This document shows, piece after piece, positions 8,294 through 15,613 of a stretch of DNA of 64,000 nt. The stretch is from contig NZ_MNPW01000010.1 in NCBI RefSeq assembly GCF_001983175.1, positions 186,001 through 250,000 on the forward strand, read 5' to 3'. The DNA is from Pseudomonas cedrina subsp. cedrina (GTDB lineage Bacteria > Pseudomonadota > Gammaproteobacteria > Pseudomonadales > Pseudomonadaceae). Position 1 is the first letter of the stretch; each line of letters starts with the position of its first letter. The notes beneath the pieces were generated by a model. It did not search any database and was not told the origin of the DNA. It saw only the letters and a list, made by a program, of their open reading frames with translations. A program made the position numbers and the translations under genes.

Positions 8294-10063
8294 ATGCCTG
8301 AGTACAAAGCTCCCCTTCGCGACATGCGCTTTCTGATCGACAACGTGTTTGATTTCCACGGCCATTACGCTGCGCTGGGCGCGACCGACGCGAGCCCGGA
8401 CATGGTCAATGCGATCCTCGACGAAGGCGCGAAATTCTGCGAAAACGTGCTCGCGCCGCTCAACCGCAGCGGTGATGAGGAAGGCTGCCATTTCGACAAT
8501 GGCGTGGTGACCACACCCAAGGGGTTCAAGCAGGCGTTTGCCCAATACGTCGAGGGTGGTTGGCATGGCGTGGCGGCGGACCCGGCCTACGGTGGCCAGG
8601 GTTTACCGCAATCACTGGGCCTGGTGCTCAGCGAAATGATCGGCTCCAGCAACACCTCCTGGGGCATGTACCCAGGGCTGACCCACGGCGCGATGTCGGC
8701 GATCCACGCCCATGGCACCGCCGAGCAGAAAGACACCTACCTGGGCAAACTCACCGCCGGCGAATGGACCGGCACCATGTGCCTCACCGAAGCCCATTGC
8801 GGCACCGACCTGGGCCTGATCAAGACCCGCGCCGTGCCCCAGGCGGACGGCAGCTATGCCATCACCGGCAGCAAGATCTTCATCTCGGCCGGCGAACACG
8901 ACATGAGCGCCAATATCATCCACCTGGTGCTGGCCAAGCTGCCGGATGCGCCGGCGGGCACCAAGGGCATCTCGTTATTCATCGTGCCCAAGTTCCATGC
9001 GGACTCCGGCGCGCGCAACGCGGTGCACTGCGGTTCCATCGAACACAAAATGGGCATCAAGGGCTCGGCCACCTGCGTGCTGAACTTCGACGGCGCCAGG
9101 GGCTTTCTGATTGGCGAGGCGAACAAAGGCCTGAACTGCATGTTCACCATGATGAACCACGCGCGCCTGGGCACTGGCATGCAGGGCCTGTGTAACGGCG
9201 AGGCGAGTTTCCAGGGCGCGATCAAATATGCCAACGACCGCCTGCAAATGCGCTCGCTGACCGGCGCCAAGGCCCCGGAGAAAGCCGCCGACCCGATCAT
9301 CGTGCACGCCGATGTACGTCGCATGTTGCTGACCATGAAAGCCTTTAACGAAGGCAACCGCGCGCTGGCCTACTTCACCGCGCAATTGCTCGACACGGCG
9401 CACCTGAGCAACGACGCCGGGCAACGTCAGGACGCCGAAGACCTGTTGGCGTTCCTCACGCCGATCTGCAAAGCCTTCATGACCGACACCGGGCTGGAGG
9501 TCACCAACCATGGCATGCAAGTGTTCGGCGGCCACGGTTACATCCGCGAATGGGGTATGGAGCAACTGGCCCGCGATGCGCGGATTGCGCCGATCTATGA
9601 GGGCACCAACGGCATCCAGGCCCTCGACCTGCTGGGGCGCAAGGTGCTGGGCAGCCAGGGCAAGCTGCTGCGTGGGTTTACCAAAATCGTACACAAATTC
9701 TGTGCCGCGAACGCCGAGCACCCGCAATTCAAGGCCCATGTGGCGCAGCTCGATCAACTGAACCGCGAATGGGGCGAGCTGACCACCCGCGTGGGCATGG
9801 CGGCGATGAAAAACCCCGATGAAGTCGGCGCCGCCGCTGTGGATTACTTGATGTACAGCGGCTACGTTGTGCTCGCTTACCTGTGGCTGCGCATGGCGCT
9901 GGCGGCCCTTGAGCAGCCCGACGCCGACTTCGCCAAGGCCAAGCTGGCGACCTGCGATTTCTACTTCAAGCGCCTGCTGCCGCGTACCGCCACCCACCGC
10001 GCGGCGGTGGAGGCGGGCAGCGAATGCCTGATGAGTCTGCCTGCGGAGTTGTTTGGCCTGTAG
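8294..10063 (+). CDS. Long-form acyl-CoA dehydrogenase, second paralog
   Basis: Flavoprotein of 589 residues closely resembling the proteins at 4902 and 10292. The chosen ATG 8294 has GGAGA about 8 bases upstream and gives the family N-terminus (M-P-E-Y-K-A-P-L-R-D-M). It contains C-L-T-E-A-H-C-G-T-D and Y-E-G-T-N-G-I-Q with the likely catalytic Glu436. The acyl chain preference cannot be read from sequence. By memory this is the PA0507 equivalent. Its TAG stop forms the first bases of a REP element. Confidence 0.93.
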   Translation: MPEYKAPLRDMRFLIDNVFDFHGHYAALGATDASPDMVNAILDEGAKFCENVLAPLNRSGDEEGCHFDNGVVTTPKGFKQAFAQYVEGGWHGVAADPAYGGQGLPQSLGLVLSEMIGSSNTSWGMYPGLTHGAMSAIHAHGTAEQKDTYLGKLTAGEWTGTMCLTEAHCGTDLGLIKTRAVPQADGSYAITGSKIFISAGEHDMSANIIHLVLAKLPDAPAGTKGISLFIVPKFHADSGARNAVHCGSIEHKMGIKGSATCVLNFDGARGFLIGEANKGLNCMFTMMNHARLGTGMQGLCNGEASFQGAIKYANDRLQMRSLTGAKAPEKAADPIIVHADVRRMLLTMKAFNEGNRALAYFTAQLLDTAHLSNDAGQRQDAEDLLAFLTPICKAFMTDTGLEVTNHGMQVFGGHGYIREWGMEQLARDARIAPIYEGTNGIQALDLLGRKVLGSQGKLLRGFTKIVHKFCAANAEHPQFKAHVAQLDQLNREWGELTTRVGMAAMKNPDEVGAAAVDYLMYSGYVVLAYLWLRMALAALEQPDADFAKAKLATCDFYFKRLLPRTATHRAAVEAGSECLMSLPAELFGL

Positions 10064-10157
10064 GAGCGAGCTTGCTCGCGAAGAACTCCCAGACACCGCG
10101 ATCATCCAGAATGCAGGCGTTATCGTTGGCGTTTTTCGCGAGCAAGCTCGCTCCTAC
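10061..10157. repeat. REP doublet, TAGGAGCGAGCTTGCTCGCG family
   Basis: Left arm TAGGAGCGAGCTTGCTCGCG at 10061 and its inverted copy ending CTCCTAC at 10157 flank about 50 bases. This family differs from the GTGGGAGCTGG doublets elsewhere in the window. Its first three bases are the stop codon of the preceding gene. Confidence 0.88.
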
Positions 10158-10291
10158 AGTAATTTCATGTGACTTATAAATACTTGCTGGTCACGAACGG
10201 ACCCTATGTGTCTGAAAAGTTGTTCGGGTACACTCGGAGCCTGTAAAACCGATCCTACCGAATCATTTTTCACGTTCTCACGAGGTTTGCC

Positions 10292-12070
10292 ATGGCTGAT
10301 TACAAAGCGCCGCTGCGTGATATGCGCTTCGTCCTCAACGAAGTCTTTGAGGTCGCCAACACCTGGGCCCAATTGCCGGCATTGGCAGACACCGTTGACG
10401 CCGAAACCGTAGAGGCGATCCTCGAAGAAGCCGGCAAAGTCACCGCCAAGTCCATCGCCCCGCTCAGCCGCGGCGGCGATGAACAAGGATGCCGCTGGGA
10501 CAACACCGCGGTGTTTACCCCGGACGGTTTTCCACAGGCCTACAAGACCTACGCTGAAGGCGGCTGGGTTGGAGTAGGCGGCGATCCTGCCTTTGGTGGC
10601 ATGGGCATGCCCAAGGCGGTGTCGGCCCAGGTCGAAGAGATGATCAACTCGTCGAGCCTGGCGTTCGGCCTGTACCCGATGTTGACCTCCGGCGCCTGTG
10701 TGTCGATCGCGACCCACGCCAGCGATGAACTCAAGGCCGCCTACCTGCCGAAGATGTACTCCGGGGAGTGGGCCGGCTCCATGTGCCTGACCGAGGCCCA
10801 CGCCGGCACGGACCTGGGGATGATCCGCACCAAGGCCGAGCCACAGGCGGACGGTTCCTACAAAGTCAGCGGCACCAAAATCTTTATCACCGGTGGCGAG
10901 CACGACCTTACCGACAACATCATCCACCTGGTGCTGGCCAAGCTGCCGGACGCACCGGCAGGCCCCAAGGGCATCTCGCTGTTCCTGGTGCCTAAGTTCA
11001 TGGTGAACGCCGACGGCAGCCTGGGCGCGCGTAACGCGGTGAGCTGCGGGTCCATCGAACACAAGATGGGGATCCAGGCATCGGCTACCTGTGTAATGAA
11101 CTTCGACGAAGCCGTGGGTTACCTGGTGGGCGAGCCGAACCGTGGGTTGGCGGCGATGTTCACCATGATGAACTACGAGCGTCTGGGTGTGGGCATCCAG
11201 GGCTTGGCGTCCGGTGAGCGCTCCTACCAGAACGCAATTGAATACGCCCGCGACCGCCTGCAAAGCCGTGCGCCGACCGGCGCCCAGGCCAAGGATAAGA
11301 TGGCCGACCCGATCATCGTGCACCCGGACGTGCGTCGCATGCTGCTGACCATGAAGGCGGCAAATGAAGGCGGGCGTGCGTTTTCCACCTACGTGGCGAC
11401 GCAACTGGACATCGCCAAGTTCAGCGAAGATGCCGCTGCGCGCGAGCGCGCGGACAACCTGGTGGCGCTGTTGACCCCGGTGGCCAAGGCGTTCCTCAGC
11501 GATCTGGGCCTGGAAACCACCGTGTTGGGCCAGCAAGTCTTCGGCGGCCACGGCTACATTCGCGAGTGGGGCCAGGAGCAACTGGTGCGCGACGTGCGCA
11601 TTACCCAGATCTATGAAGGCACCAATGGCATCCAGGCGCTGGACCTCATGGGGCGCAAGATCGTTGGCAGCGGCGGCGCGTTCTACACCTTGTTCGCCGA
11701 CGAGATCCGCGCGTTCATCGCCTCGGCGGGTGTCGAGCTGGCTGAATTCACCACACCGCTGGCTGCGGCAGTGGATAACCTGGACGAATTGACCGCCTGG
11801 GTACTGGACCGCGCCAAGACCAACCCGAATGAGATCGGCGCGGCGTCGGTGGAGTATTTGCACGCCTTTGGCTACATGGCCTACGCCTACATGTGGGCAC
11901 GCATGGCCAAGGCAGCATTAGGCAAGGAGGCTGAAGAAGATTTCTATGCCAGCAAACTGGGCACCGCGCGCTTCTACTTTGCGCGCCTGCTGCCACGCAT
12001 CCAATCGCTGAGTGCGTCGGTAAAAGCCGGTAGTGAATCATTGTTTTTGCTGGATGAAGCCCTGTTCTAA
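10292..12070 (+). CDS. Long-form acyl-CoA dehydrogenase, third paralog
   Basis: Flavoprotein of 592 residues, third of the tandem set. ATG 10292 is preceded by a GAGG ribosome site. Diagnostic stretches are C-L-T-E-A-H-A-G-T-D and Y-E-G-T-N-G-I-Q with the likely catalytic Glu442. It diverges more from the other two: A-G-T-D replaces C-G-T-D, and the loop after the FAD domain differs. By memory it is the PA0508 equivalent, reported as FadE2 with shorter-chain preference. The upstream gap holds a REP doublet, and no PsrA-type operator is seen there. The GacA site of rsmY begins 15 bases after its stop. Confidence 0.93.
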   Translation: MADYKAPLRDMRFVLNEVFEVANTWAQLPALADTVDAETVEAILEEAGKVTAKSIAPLSRGGDEQGCRWDNTAVFTPDGFPQAYKTYAEGGWVGVGGDPAFGGMGMPKAVSAQVEEMINSSSLAFGLYPMLTSGACVSIATHASDELKAAYLPKMYSGEWAGSMCLTEAHAGTDLGMIRTKAEPQADGSYKVSGTKIFITGGEHDLTDNIIHLVLAKLPDAPAGPKGISLFLVPKFMVNADGSLGARNAVSCGSIEHKMGIQASATCVMNFDEAVGYLVGEPNRGLAAMFTMMNYERLGVGIQGLASGERSYQNAIEYARDRLQSRAPTGAQAKDKMADPIIVHPDVRRMLLTMKAANEGGRAFSTYVATQLDIAKFSEDAAARERADNLVALLTPVAKAFLSDLGLETTVLGQQVFGGHGYIREWGQEQLVRDVRITQIYEGTNGIQALDLMGRKIVGSGGAFYTLFADEIRAFIASAGVELAEFTTPLAAAVDNLDELTAWVLDRAKTNPNEIGAASVEYLHAFGYMAYAYMWARMAKAALGKEAEEDFYASKLGTARFYFARLLPRIQSLSASVKAGSESLFLLDEALF

Positions 12071-12084
12071 GGGATAGGAGGGCG

Positions 12085-12102
12085 TGTAAGCATTCTCTTA
12101 CA
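12085..12102 (+). promoter_or_regulatory. GacA upstream activating sequence of rsmY
   Basis: TGTAAG-CATTCT-CTTACA is an exact match to the TGTAAG-N6-CTTACA element needed for GacA activation of rsm small RNA genes. Its centre is about 66 bases upstream of the inferred RsmY start, the usual distance. A GATAAT -10-like box lies at 12146-12151. Confidence 0.92.
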
Positions 12103-12158
12103 TGACGTGCTGCTATTCGTCCTCTATCGCAAGATTGGATCCATCGATAATCTACTTC

Positions 12159-12280
12159 ACATGGACGTCGCGCAGGAAGCGCAAAGCAACAACACGGACA
12201 CGTAGGATTCTGCCAGGAAGGCGGAGTGAAATGGATGTCAGGGAAACAGTCTGCAAAGCCCCGCTTCGGCGGGGTTTTCT
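12159..12280 (+). ncRNA. rsmY: Small regulatory RNA RsmY
   Basis: RNA of about 120 nt that titrates RsmA/RsmE (CsrA family) proteins and so relieves translational repression in the Gac/Rsm cascade. Eight GGA motifs lie at 12163, 12175, 12196, 12205, 12216, 12223, 12233 and 12242, several in predicted hairpin loops such as GCGCAGGAAGCGC and GCCAGGAAGGC. A GC-rich terminator ends the RNA. The GacA element upstream and close resemblance to remembered RsmY sequence (GCAGGAAGCGC and the AGTCTGCAAAGCCCCGC tail) make the call firm. The 5' end is placed from the -10 box, so it may be off by a few bases. Confidence 0.93.
12255..12280. terminator. RsmY terminator, possibly shared with the convergent LysR gene
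   Basis: Stem AAAGCCCCGC-TTCG-GCGGGGTTTT with a stable TTCG tetraloop followed by T-rich sequence. The AAAGC on the left side could also serve as a T-run for the LysR gene reading in from the right, whose stop is at 12297. Confidence 0.88.
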
Positions 12281-12296
12281 TTGGCCTGCGAAAAAG

Positions 12297-13196
12297 TCAG
12301 GCGGGCGCGTGCGGGGCGTTCATCACGTCTTCCAGCAAGGTGCGCAGCAACGCCACCGTCGCCTGCTGGCGTTGCACATCGCGGCACACCAAGCCCACTT
12401 TCAGCGGCACCCTCGGTTCACTCAAGGGTTTCCACAGCAGCGACTGGCTGTTGTGTTCGTCCTGGGAACGTCCTGGCAACACGGTCGCCAGCTTCGTGTG
12501 AGGCAAGCTGTCGAGAATCCCCACCATGGTGTTGAGCTCCGCCTGCACTTGCGGACGACGACCAAGGTTGGCCAACTGGCCCTGCCAGATCTGCCGGACC
12601 TGGAATTCTTCGCCCAACAGCAGCATCGGCAGTTCTGCCGCCTGTTTCAGCGAGACTTTCTTGAATTCGCGCAGAGCATGGTCCTCGGGAATGACGACCT
12701 TCAGCTCATCTTCATACAACAAAACGCCGTGCAGTCCCGGCTGGCGTGGCGGCAGGTAGCTGATACCAATGTCCAGCGAACCATTGAGCAAGCGCCGCTC
12801 GATCTCAATCCCTGTCAATTCATAGATCTGTACCACCAGATGCGGCTGGGCTTTGCGCACGCGTTCAAGCATTTGCGGTACCAGGCTGGTGTGCACGGTT
12901 TGCAGCACGCCGATGGCCAGGGTGCGCATCGCCTGGCCCTTGAAATTACGCAACGCTTCGACGGCCTGCTGCATCCCGTCAATCAATGGCAGCGCGTGGT
13001 TGTACAAGGTGTGAGCCGCCAGCGTCGGCAACAGGCGCTTGCTGCTGCGCTCGAACAGGCTCACATCCAGGTTCTGTTCCAGCTGGCGGATCTGCTGGGA
13101 CAGTGCCGGCTGGGAGATCGACAGACGCTCCGCGGCACGGCCGACGTGGCCTTCCTCGTACACCGCGACGAAATAACGCAGTTGCTTGAAATCCAT
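12297..13196 (-). CDS. LysR-family transcriptional regulator
   Basis: A 299-residue LysR protein. The N-terminal winged helix-turn-helix is typical (M-D-F-K-Q-L-R-Y-F, then A-A-E-R-L-S-I-S-Q-P-A-L-S-Q-Q-I), followed by the periplasmic-binding-like effector domain. Residues in that domain recall CynR/BenM-type regulators, but the effector cannot be named. It is divergent from the aminotransferase at 13406 across 209 bases, the arrangement in which LysR proteins often control the neighbour. It runs convergent to rsmY. Confidence 0.92.
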   Translation of the reverse strand: MDFKQLRYFVAVYEEGHVGRAAERLSISQPALSQQIRQLEQNLDVSLFERSSKRLLPTLAAHTLYNHALPLIDGMQQAVEALRNFKGQAMRTLAIGVLQTVHTSLVPQMLERVRKAQPHLVVQIYELTGIEIERRLLNGSLDIGISYLPPRQPGLHGVLLYEDELKVVIPEDHALREFKKVSLKQAAELPMLLLGEEFQVRQIWQGQLANLGRRPQVQAELNTMVGILDSLPHTKLATVLPGRSQDEHNSQSLLWKPLSEPRVPLKVGLVCRDVQRQQATVALLRTLLEDVMNAPHAPA

Positions 13197-13405
13197 AAGG
13201 CTTACTTATCGAAAATGCTGGAAAAACGAAATGGCTGCCGCCCGCCGAGACGCCTAGTCTAGCGCCTATTCGCAGGGCTTACAGGGCCGGATCGGGCAAT
13301 GAACAGCGCGCATGTTGAAAGCGTTTACATAGGCAAGGCAAACAATCTTCACCCCGCTTACAGGGCGCATGCCGACCAAGGTCCGGTTGCCAACGGCGGT
13401 GACCT

Positions 13406-14674
13406 GTGAACCTGTTCACTAGGCGTCGCCCGGCACCGAGCCTGGACGACCTGATCCTGGATGCCCCAGGCGGCAGTCTTTGCAGCGAATCCTTGATGCC
13501 CACGGTGGTCCGTCCGCCTCAAGTCTTCGTTCGTGGCCAAGGCTCTTGGCTGTGGGACAGTGACGAGCGCGCCTACCTGGACTTCAGCCAGGGCAGCGCC
13601 GCCAACAGCCTCGGCCACAGCCCGCAGGTGCTGATCGAAGCGTTGGCCGACCAGGCCCAGGCGCTGATCAACCCAGGCAAAGGCCTGCATAACCGCACCC
13701 AGCTCAACCTCGTCGACCGCCTATGCCATCGCACCGGCAGCGACCAGGCGTACCTGCTCAACAGTGGCGCGCAGGCCTGCGAAGCAGCGATCAAGCTGGC
13801 GCGCAAATGGGGCCAACTGCACCGTGGCGGCGCCTACCGCATCATCGGCGCGAGCGGCGGTTGCCACGGCCACAGCTTTGCGGCGTTGGCCGCCTCGGCG
13901 GGCGCTGTCGCCAACCGGTTTGAACCGCAGTTGGCGGGCTTCAGCCATGTACCGTTCAACGACTTGGCAGCCCTGCATGCCGCCGTTGATGCGCAGACCG
14001 TCGCCATCATGCTAGAGCCGATCCAGAGCGAAGCCGGGGTGGTTCCTGCGACGGAGCATTATCTGAAAGGCGTCGAGCGGCTGTGCCGGGAATTGGGGAT
14101 CTTGCTGATCCTCGACGAGGTACAGACGGGGATCGGCCGCTGCGGCAGCCTGCTTGCCGAACAACAGTACGGCGTACGTGCCGACATCATTACCCTCGGC
14201 AAAGGCCTGGGCGGCGGCGTCCCCCTCGCGGCGTTGCTGGCACGCGGCAAAGCCTGTTGCTTTGAAGTGGGCGAGTTGGACGGCACCCATCATGGCAATG
14301 CGCTGATGGCGTCGGCCGGGGTGGCCGTGCTTGATACGGTGCTGGAGCATGGCTTTCTGGAGCAGGTGCGTGACGCCGGTTTCTACCTTGGCGAGGGCCT
14401 CGCCCGTCTGGCTTATCGCTACGACCACGGCCAATTGCGTGGCCATGGCCTGATGTGGGGGCTGACGCTGTCGGATGATTCTGCGGATGCTGTCGTAAAA
14501 GCTGCCTTGCATGAAGGCCTGATCATTAACGCCCCGCAACCGAACTGCCTGCGCTTCACGCCGGCCCTGACGGTAAGCAAAAGCAACATCGATGAAATGC
14601 TCCTGCGCCTGGCCCGCGCTTTCTCGCGCGTGCGCACCGCGCAGCTGCACTGCCGCAAGGGCATCGCCGTTTAA
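13406..14674 (+). CDS. Class III aminotransferase, acetylornithine aminotransferase-like
   Basis: PLP enzyme of the ArgD/ornithine transaminase family, 422 residues. Seen are L-D-E-V-Q-T-G-I-G-R, where the Asp contacts the PLP ring nitrogen, and T-L-G-K-G-L-G-G-G with the PLP lysine. No arginine-synthesis genes are near, so it may be a second, catabolic or secondary-metabolism copy rather than the biosynthetic ArgD. The GTG at 13406 gives the N-terminus I remember for Pseudomonas homologs; an internal ATG at 13496 is less likely because it trims conserved sequence. A strong terminator follows. Confidence 0.88.
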   Translation: MNLFTRRRPAPSLDDLILDAPGGSLCSESLMPTVVRPPQVFVRGQGSWLWDSDERAYLDFSQGSAANSLGHSPQVLIEALADQAQALINPGKGLHNRTQLNLVDRLCHRTGSDQAYLLNSGAQACEAAIKLARKWGQLHRGGAYRIIGASGGCHGHSFAALAASAGAVANRFEPQLAGFSHVPFNDLAALHAAVDAQTVAIMLEPIQSEAGVVPATEHYLKGVERLCRELGILLILDEVQTGIGRCGSLLAEQQYGVRADIITLGKGLGGGVPLAALLARGKACCFEVGELDGTHHGNALMASAGVAVLDTVLEHGFLEQVRDAGFYLGEGLARLAYRYDHGQLRGHGLMWGLTLSDDSADAVVKAALHEGLIINAPQPNCLRFTPALTVSKSNIDEMLLRLARAFSRVRTAQLHCRKGIAV

Positions 14675-14710
14675 ACACCGATTTACTGAACCGTCTCGCG
14701 GCCTACGCGG

Positions 14711-14750
14711 CGCCTCCAGCCTGATTTTTTCGGCTGGGGGCGTTTTTTTG
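14711..14750 (+). terminator. Intrinsic terminator after the aminotransferase
   Basis: GCCTCCAGCC and GGCTGGGGGC arms (10 pairs including one G-T) surround a T-rich loop and are followed by seven T residues. Confidence 0.9.
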
Positions 14751-14861
14751 TCCGTCATGTTTGGATTGAAAAGGTTGATTGAGTCTCTGCGAAAACAATG
14801 GTTTTTTAACGAGCCTCGGCAAGGACTGCCGACGGGGCGCTGCGCGCGTTACTTCTAATCT

Positions 14862-14878
14862 ATACCACTGGGTGGTAT
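14862..14878. promoter_or_regulatory. Operator-like palindrome upstream of the toxin-antitoxin remnant
   Basis: ATACCAC-TGG-GTGGTAT has perfect 7-base arms, 20 bases before the remnant's ATG at 14899. HTH antitoxins of type II systems repress their own operon at such sites. The symmetry is seen; assignment to the antitoxin at 15034 is inference. Confidence 0.7.
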
Positions 14879-14898
14879 GTTTGTGGGAAGGGATATCC

Positions 14899-15050
14899 AT
14901 GAGACTCAGGTTGTTCAAAACGCGCAAGTTTGCCGAAGCGGCCAGCAAGGCCTGGATCTGTGACTCGGAGTTAAGGGAGGCGTTTGGCCAATTCAGCGGA
15001 TGCTGGAAATCAGAGAGTTTGTGGAGATACATCATGACCAAGAAATATAA
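14899..15050 (+). pseudogene. RelE/HigB-type toxin gene with large internal deletion
   Basis: The first ~25 codons from ATG 14899 (L-F-K-T-R-K-F-A-E-A-A-S-K-A ... L-R-E-A-F) match the N-terminus of RelE/HigB-type toxins paired with HTH antitoxins. In a different frame, 15000-15050 encodes M-L-E-I-R-E-F-V-E-I-H-H-D-Q-E-I-stop, the usual toxin C-terminus, and overlaps the antitoxin start as in intact operons. The middle of the toxin, probably about 70 residues, is gone. The ribosome site (AAGGG before 14899) survives. The N-terminal frame stays open into the antitoxin, so a 151-residue fusion (14899-15354) could be made. Confidence 0.8.
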
Positions 15051-15354
15051 AAGTGCGGCGTTTGAGTCCATTCACCACTCCGCCAAAGCGCTTTATGCCA
15101 ACGGCGCCATCAGCAAAACCACGCTTCGTGAATATGACGAGGCATGCTTATCTGCCGTCCCGGAACAAATTCCGGCCGAACAAATCAAGCAGCTTCGTGA
15201 AAACAACCATGTGAGCCAACCGGTGTTCGCCCGTTACCTGAACACCAGCGCTTCCACGGTAAAAAAATGGGAATCTGGCGAGAAACAACCTAGCGGCATG
15301 GCGCTCAAGTTATTGAGCATCGTACAAAAACACGGGTTGGAAATTCTGGCCTGA
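15034..15354 (+). CDS. HTH antitoxin (HigA/NadS-like), toxin partner deleted
   Basis: A 106-residue XRE-family DNA-binding protein. The helix-turn-helix is seen in Q-P-V-F-A-R-Y-L-N-T-S-A-S-T-V-K-K-W-E-S-G, followed by the K-L-L-S-I-V-Q-K-H-G-L-E-I-L end typical of antitoxins encoded downstream of RelE/HigB toxins. The reading frame is intact although the toxin upstream is broken, so the protein may persist as an orphan repressor. Base composition is less GC-rich than its neighbours, which fits acquired DNA. A terminator hairpin follows at 15415. Confidence 0.88.
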   Translation: MTKKYKSAAFESIHHSAKALYANGAISKTTLREYDEACLSAVPEQIPAEQIKQLRENNHVSQPVFARYLNTSASTVKKWESGEKQPSGMALKLLSIVQKHGLEILA

Positions 15355-15414
15355 AGATGGCCCAACGCCAGATCCCACTGAACCCTCACGAACGCTCAAG
15401 GTCGATTAGCTACA

Positions 15415-15436
15415 CGGCTCGCACGAGCCGATTTTT
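15415..15436 (+). terminator. Intrinsic terminator after the antitoxin
   Basis: CGGCTC-GCAC-GAGCCG, a six-pair stem, followed by ATTTTTC. It lies between the antitoxin and the small membrane peptide gene, 14 bases before that gene's ATG, so it may also affect expression of that gene. Confidence 0.65.
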
Positions 15437-15449
15437 CTGGAGCTGACCC

Positions 15450-15608
15450 ATGGATTTCATTCGTATCATCATCGCCATTCTGCTGCCGCCACTGGGTGTG
15501 TTCCTGCAAGTGGGCTTCGGCGGCGCGTTCTGGCTGAACATCCTGCTGACCCTGTGCGGCTACATTCCAGGCATCGTGCACGCGGTGTACATCATCGCCA
15601 AGCGCTGA
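15450..15608 (+). CDS. Pmp3/YqaE-family small membrane protein
   Basis: A 52-residue hydrophobic peptide with two membrane helices (residues about 4-22 and 28-49), the family pattern I-L-L-P-P-L-G-V-F-L-Q-V-G, then L-T-L-C-G-Y-I-P-G-I-V-H-A, and a short basic end. Members (yeast Pmp3, bacterial YqaE) sit in the plasma membrane and are linked to salt, cold and membrane-potential stress. A GGAG lies about 8 bases before ATG 15450. It stands alone, convergent with pqqE whose stop is only 5 bases away. Confidence 0.92.
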   Translation: MDFIRIIIAILLPPLGVFLQVGFGGAFWLNILLTLCGYIPGIVHAVYIIAKR

Positions 15609-15613
15609 GGTCG

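Noticed and set aside
10154..11863. 569-codon frame antisense to the third acyl-CoA dehydrogenase, and a similar one at 5112-6635
   Set aside because: Similar shadows appear opposite each acyl-CoA dehydrogenase paralog, which follows from shared codon usage rather than from a gene.
12102..13262. 386-codon plus-strand frame covering rsmY and the LysR gene
   Set aside because: It lies antisense to a clear LysR regulator and starts inside the rsmY promoter; no ribosome site.
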